A stretch of 6,291 nucleotides of DNA from an uncultured Christensenellaceae bacterium (GTDB lineage: Bacteria > Bacillota > Clostridia > Christensenellales > Christensenellaceae): NCBI GenBank assembly GCA_934555865.1, contig CAKTFI010000063.1, positions 1 through 6,291 of the forward strand. Reading direction: 5' to 3'. This document shows positions 5,374-6,291 of this stretch, one piece after another. A program made the position numbers and the translations under genes. Each line of letters starts with the position of its first letter. Position 1 is the first letter of the stretch. The notes below the pieces were generated by a model. That model searched no databases, was not told the origin of the DNA, and saw only the letters and a program-made list of their open reading frames with translations.

Positions 5374-6291
5374 ATGATGTTTAATTTTCAAAAGTTACTT
5401 TCTGCCCGGTATGCCCCGGAGGCGGGCGGGCAGACAACGCCCCTGCCGTCGGAGGACGCCGCGAACAAAGTGCCTGCCCCCGGCCGGGTGCACATCCTCG
5501 CGGATTCGACGGCCGACCTGCCGGACGGCGTGGCCGCGCAGGTGCGCGTCATCCCCCTGAGCGTGCGCTTTGGGGAGGAGGAATTCCTGGACGGCATAGA
5601 CATTGATCACCGCCGGTTTTACGAAAAGCTCGTGGAGAGTGATGTGCTGCCCACGACCAGTCAGGCGACGCCGGGCGACTTTGCCGCCCCCTTTCAGGCG
5701 GTGCGCGACGCCGGGGCGGAGGGAGTGGTGATCACGCTGGCCTCCGGCCTGTCTGGCACCTATGAGAGCGCATGCCTGGCGGCGCGGGACTTTCCGGAGA
5801 TTTTTGTGGTCGACAGCGGCACGGCGGCAGTGGGCGGCGGCATCCTCGTGGAGCGCGCTCTCTCGCTGGCCCGCGCGGGGCTGTCCGGCCGGGAGATTGC
5901 CCAGCAGCTGGAGGCGGAAAAGCGGGACATCCGCATCGTCGCGCTGGTGGACACGCTGGAATACCTGCGGCGGGGTGGACGCATTTCCAAGACGGCGGCG
6001 CTCGCCGGGGGGCTTTTGAACATCAAGCCGGTGCTCTCCCTGCGCGACGGAAAGATCGAGATCCTAGGCAGGGCGCGCGGTTCCCGGCAGGGCAACAACC
6101 TGCTGTGCCAGGAAATCGCGCGGGCAGGCGGTGTGGACTTTTCGCGCCCCGTGCTGCTCGGCTACACCGGACTTTCAGACGCGCTTTTGCAAAAATACAT
6201 TGCCGACAGCCGGGCGCTCTTTTTGGGGCACGAGGCGGCCATCCGGCAGACGAGCATCGGCAGCGTCGTCGGCACGCACGCAGGCCCGGGC
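5374..6291 (+). CDS. DegV-family fatty-acid-binding protein, 3' end outside the window
   Basis: 306 codons are present and the frame is still open at the window edge. The core begins at about residue 40. It shows ILADSTADLP (41-50), TTSQATPGDF (94-103), SGLSGTY (124-130), VVDSGTAAVGGG (145-156), LVDTLEYLRRGGRIS (191-205) and GSVVGTHAGPG (296-306). These are the lipid-binding motifs of the DegV family, whose FakB members present a fatty acid to the kinase FakA for phosphorylation and phospholipid synthesis. The final motif is normally near the C-terminus, so only a short tail is missing. Usual family members begin directly at the ADST strand; this one has 38 extra residues, Pro- and Ala-rich, before it. 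There are two adjacent ATGs (5374, 5377), with GAGG at 5361-5364 placed 9 or 12 bases upstream. A GTG at 5488 would remove the extension but has no ribosome binding site. It is monocistronic as far as visible and soluble. Confidence 0.92.
   Translation, partial: MMFNFQKLLSARYAPEAGGQTTPLPSEDAANKVPAPGRVHILADSTADLPDGVAAQVRVIPLSVRFGEEEFLDGIDIDHRRFYEKLVESDVLPTTSQATPGDFAAPFQAVRDAGAEGVVITLASGLSGTYESACLAARDFPEIFVVDSGTAAVGGGILVERALSLARAGLSGREIAQQLEAEKRDIRIVALVDTLEYLRRGGRISKTAALAGGLLNIKPVLSLRDGKIEILGRARGSRQGNNLLCQEIARAGGVDFSRPVLLGYTGLSDALLQKYIADSRALFLGHEAAIRQTSIGSVVGTHAGPG

Overview
The window looks like chromosome from a high-GC, Gram-positive (Firmicutes, probably Clostridia-like) bacterium. This is inferred from strong AGGAGG-type ribosome binding sites, a signal-peptide protein with an LPXTG-like sorting signal, a LytTR regulator and a DegV-family protein. 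No taxon can be named from the sequence alone. The first 160 bases are very different (33 of 160 are G or C, about 21%, against about 64% in the next 80) and hold the tail of an AT-rich gene on the + strand, so the left edge may be the boundary of acquired DNA or an assembly join.

Left module (243-2252): a TetR-family regulator on the - strand diverges from a two-gene + operon. The operon encodes a LytTR transcription factor whose N-terminal half is an NTF2/SnoaL-like fold instead of a receiver domain, then a small cupin that lacks the usual metal-binding histidines. The two promoters are face to face on the same 35 bp, and one imperfect 27-bp palindrome covers both, so one protein bound there could control both directions. 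A stem-loop plus T-rich terminator closes the + operon.

Middle module (2275-4996, all - strand): a second TetR regulator starts an operon with a 598-residue secreted, probably sortase-anchored protein built from InlB/Listeria-Bacteroides-type repeats. The stop of the regulator and the start of the surface gene overlap as ATGA. A perfect 16-bp palindrome lies at the expected transcription start, which suggests an autoregulated surface-protein switch. A strong terminator lies at 2275-2304, shared with the convergent left operon.

Right part (4963-6291): a leftward intrinsic terminator with an eight-T run lies upstream of the TetR promoter with no recognisable gene in front of it. The 315 GC-rich, hairpin-rich bases to its right might therefore be a leftward noncoding RNA, which is speculative. 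Next come a good + promoter and the start of a DegV-family fatty-acid-binding protein gene that runs off the window.

The theme is two separate TetR-controlled units, one with a sensory LytTR/cupin pair and one with a surface protein. Nothing in the sequence proves that the two units are linked functionally.
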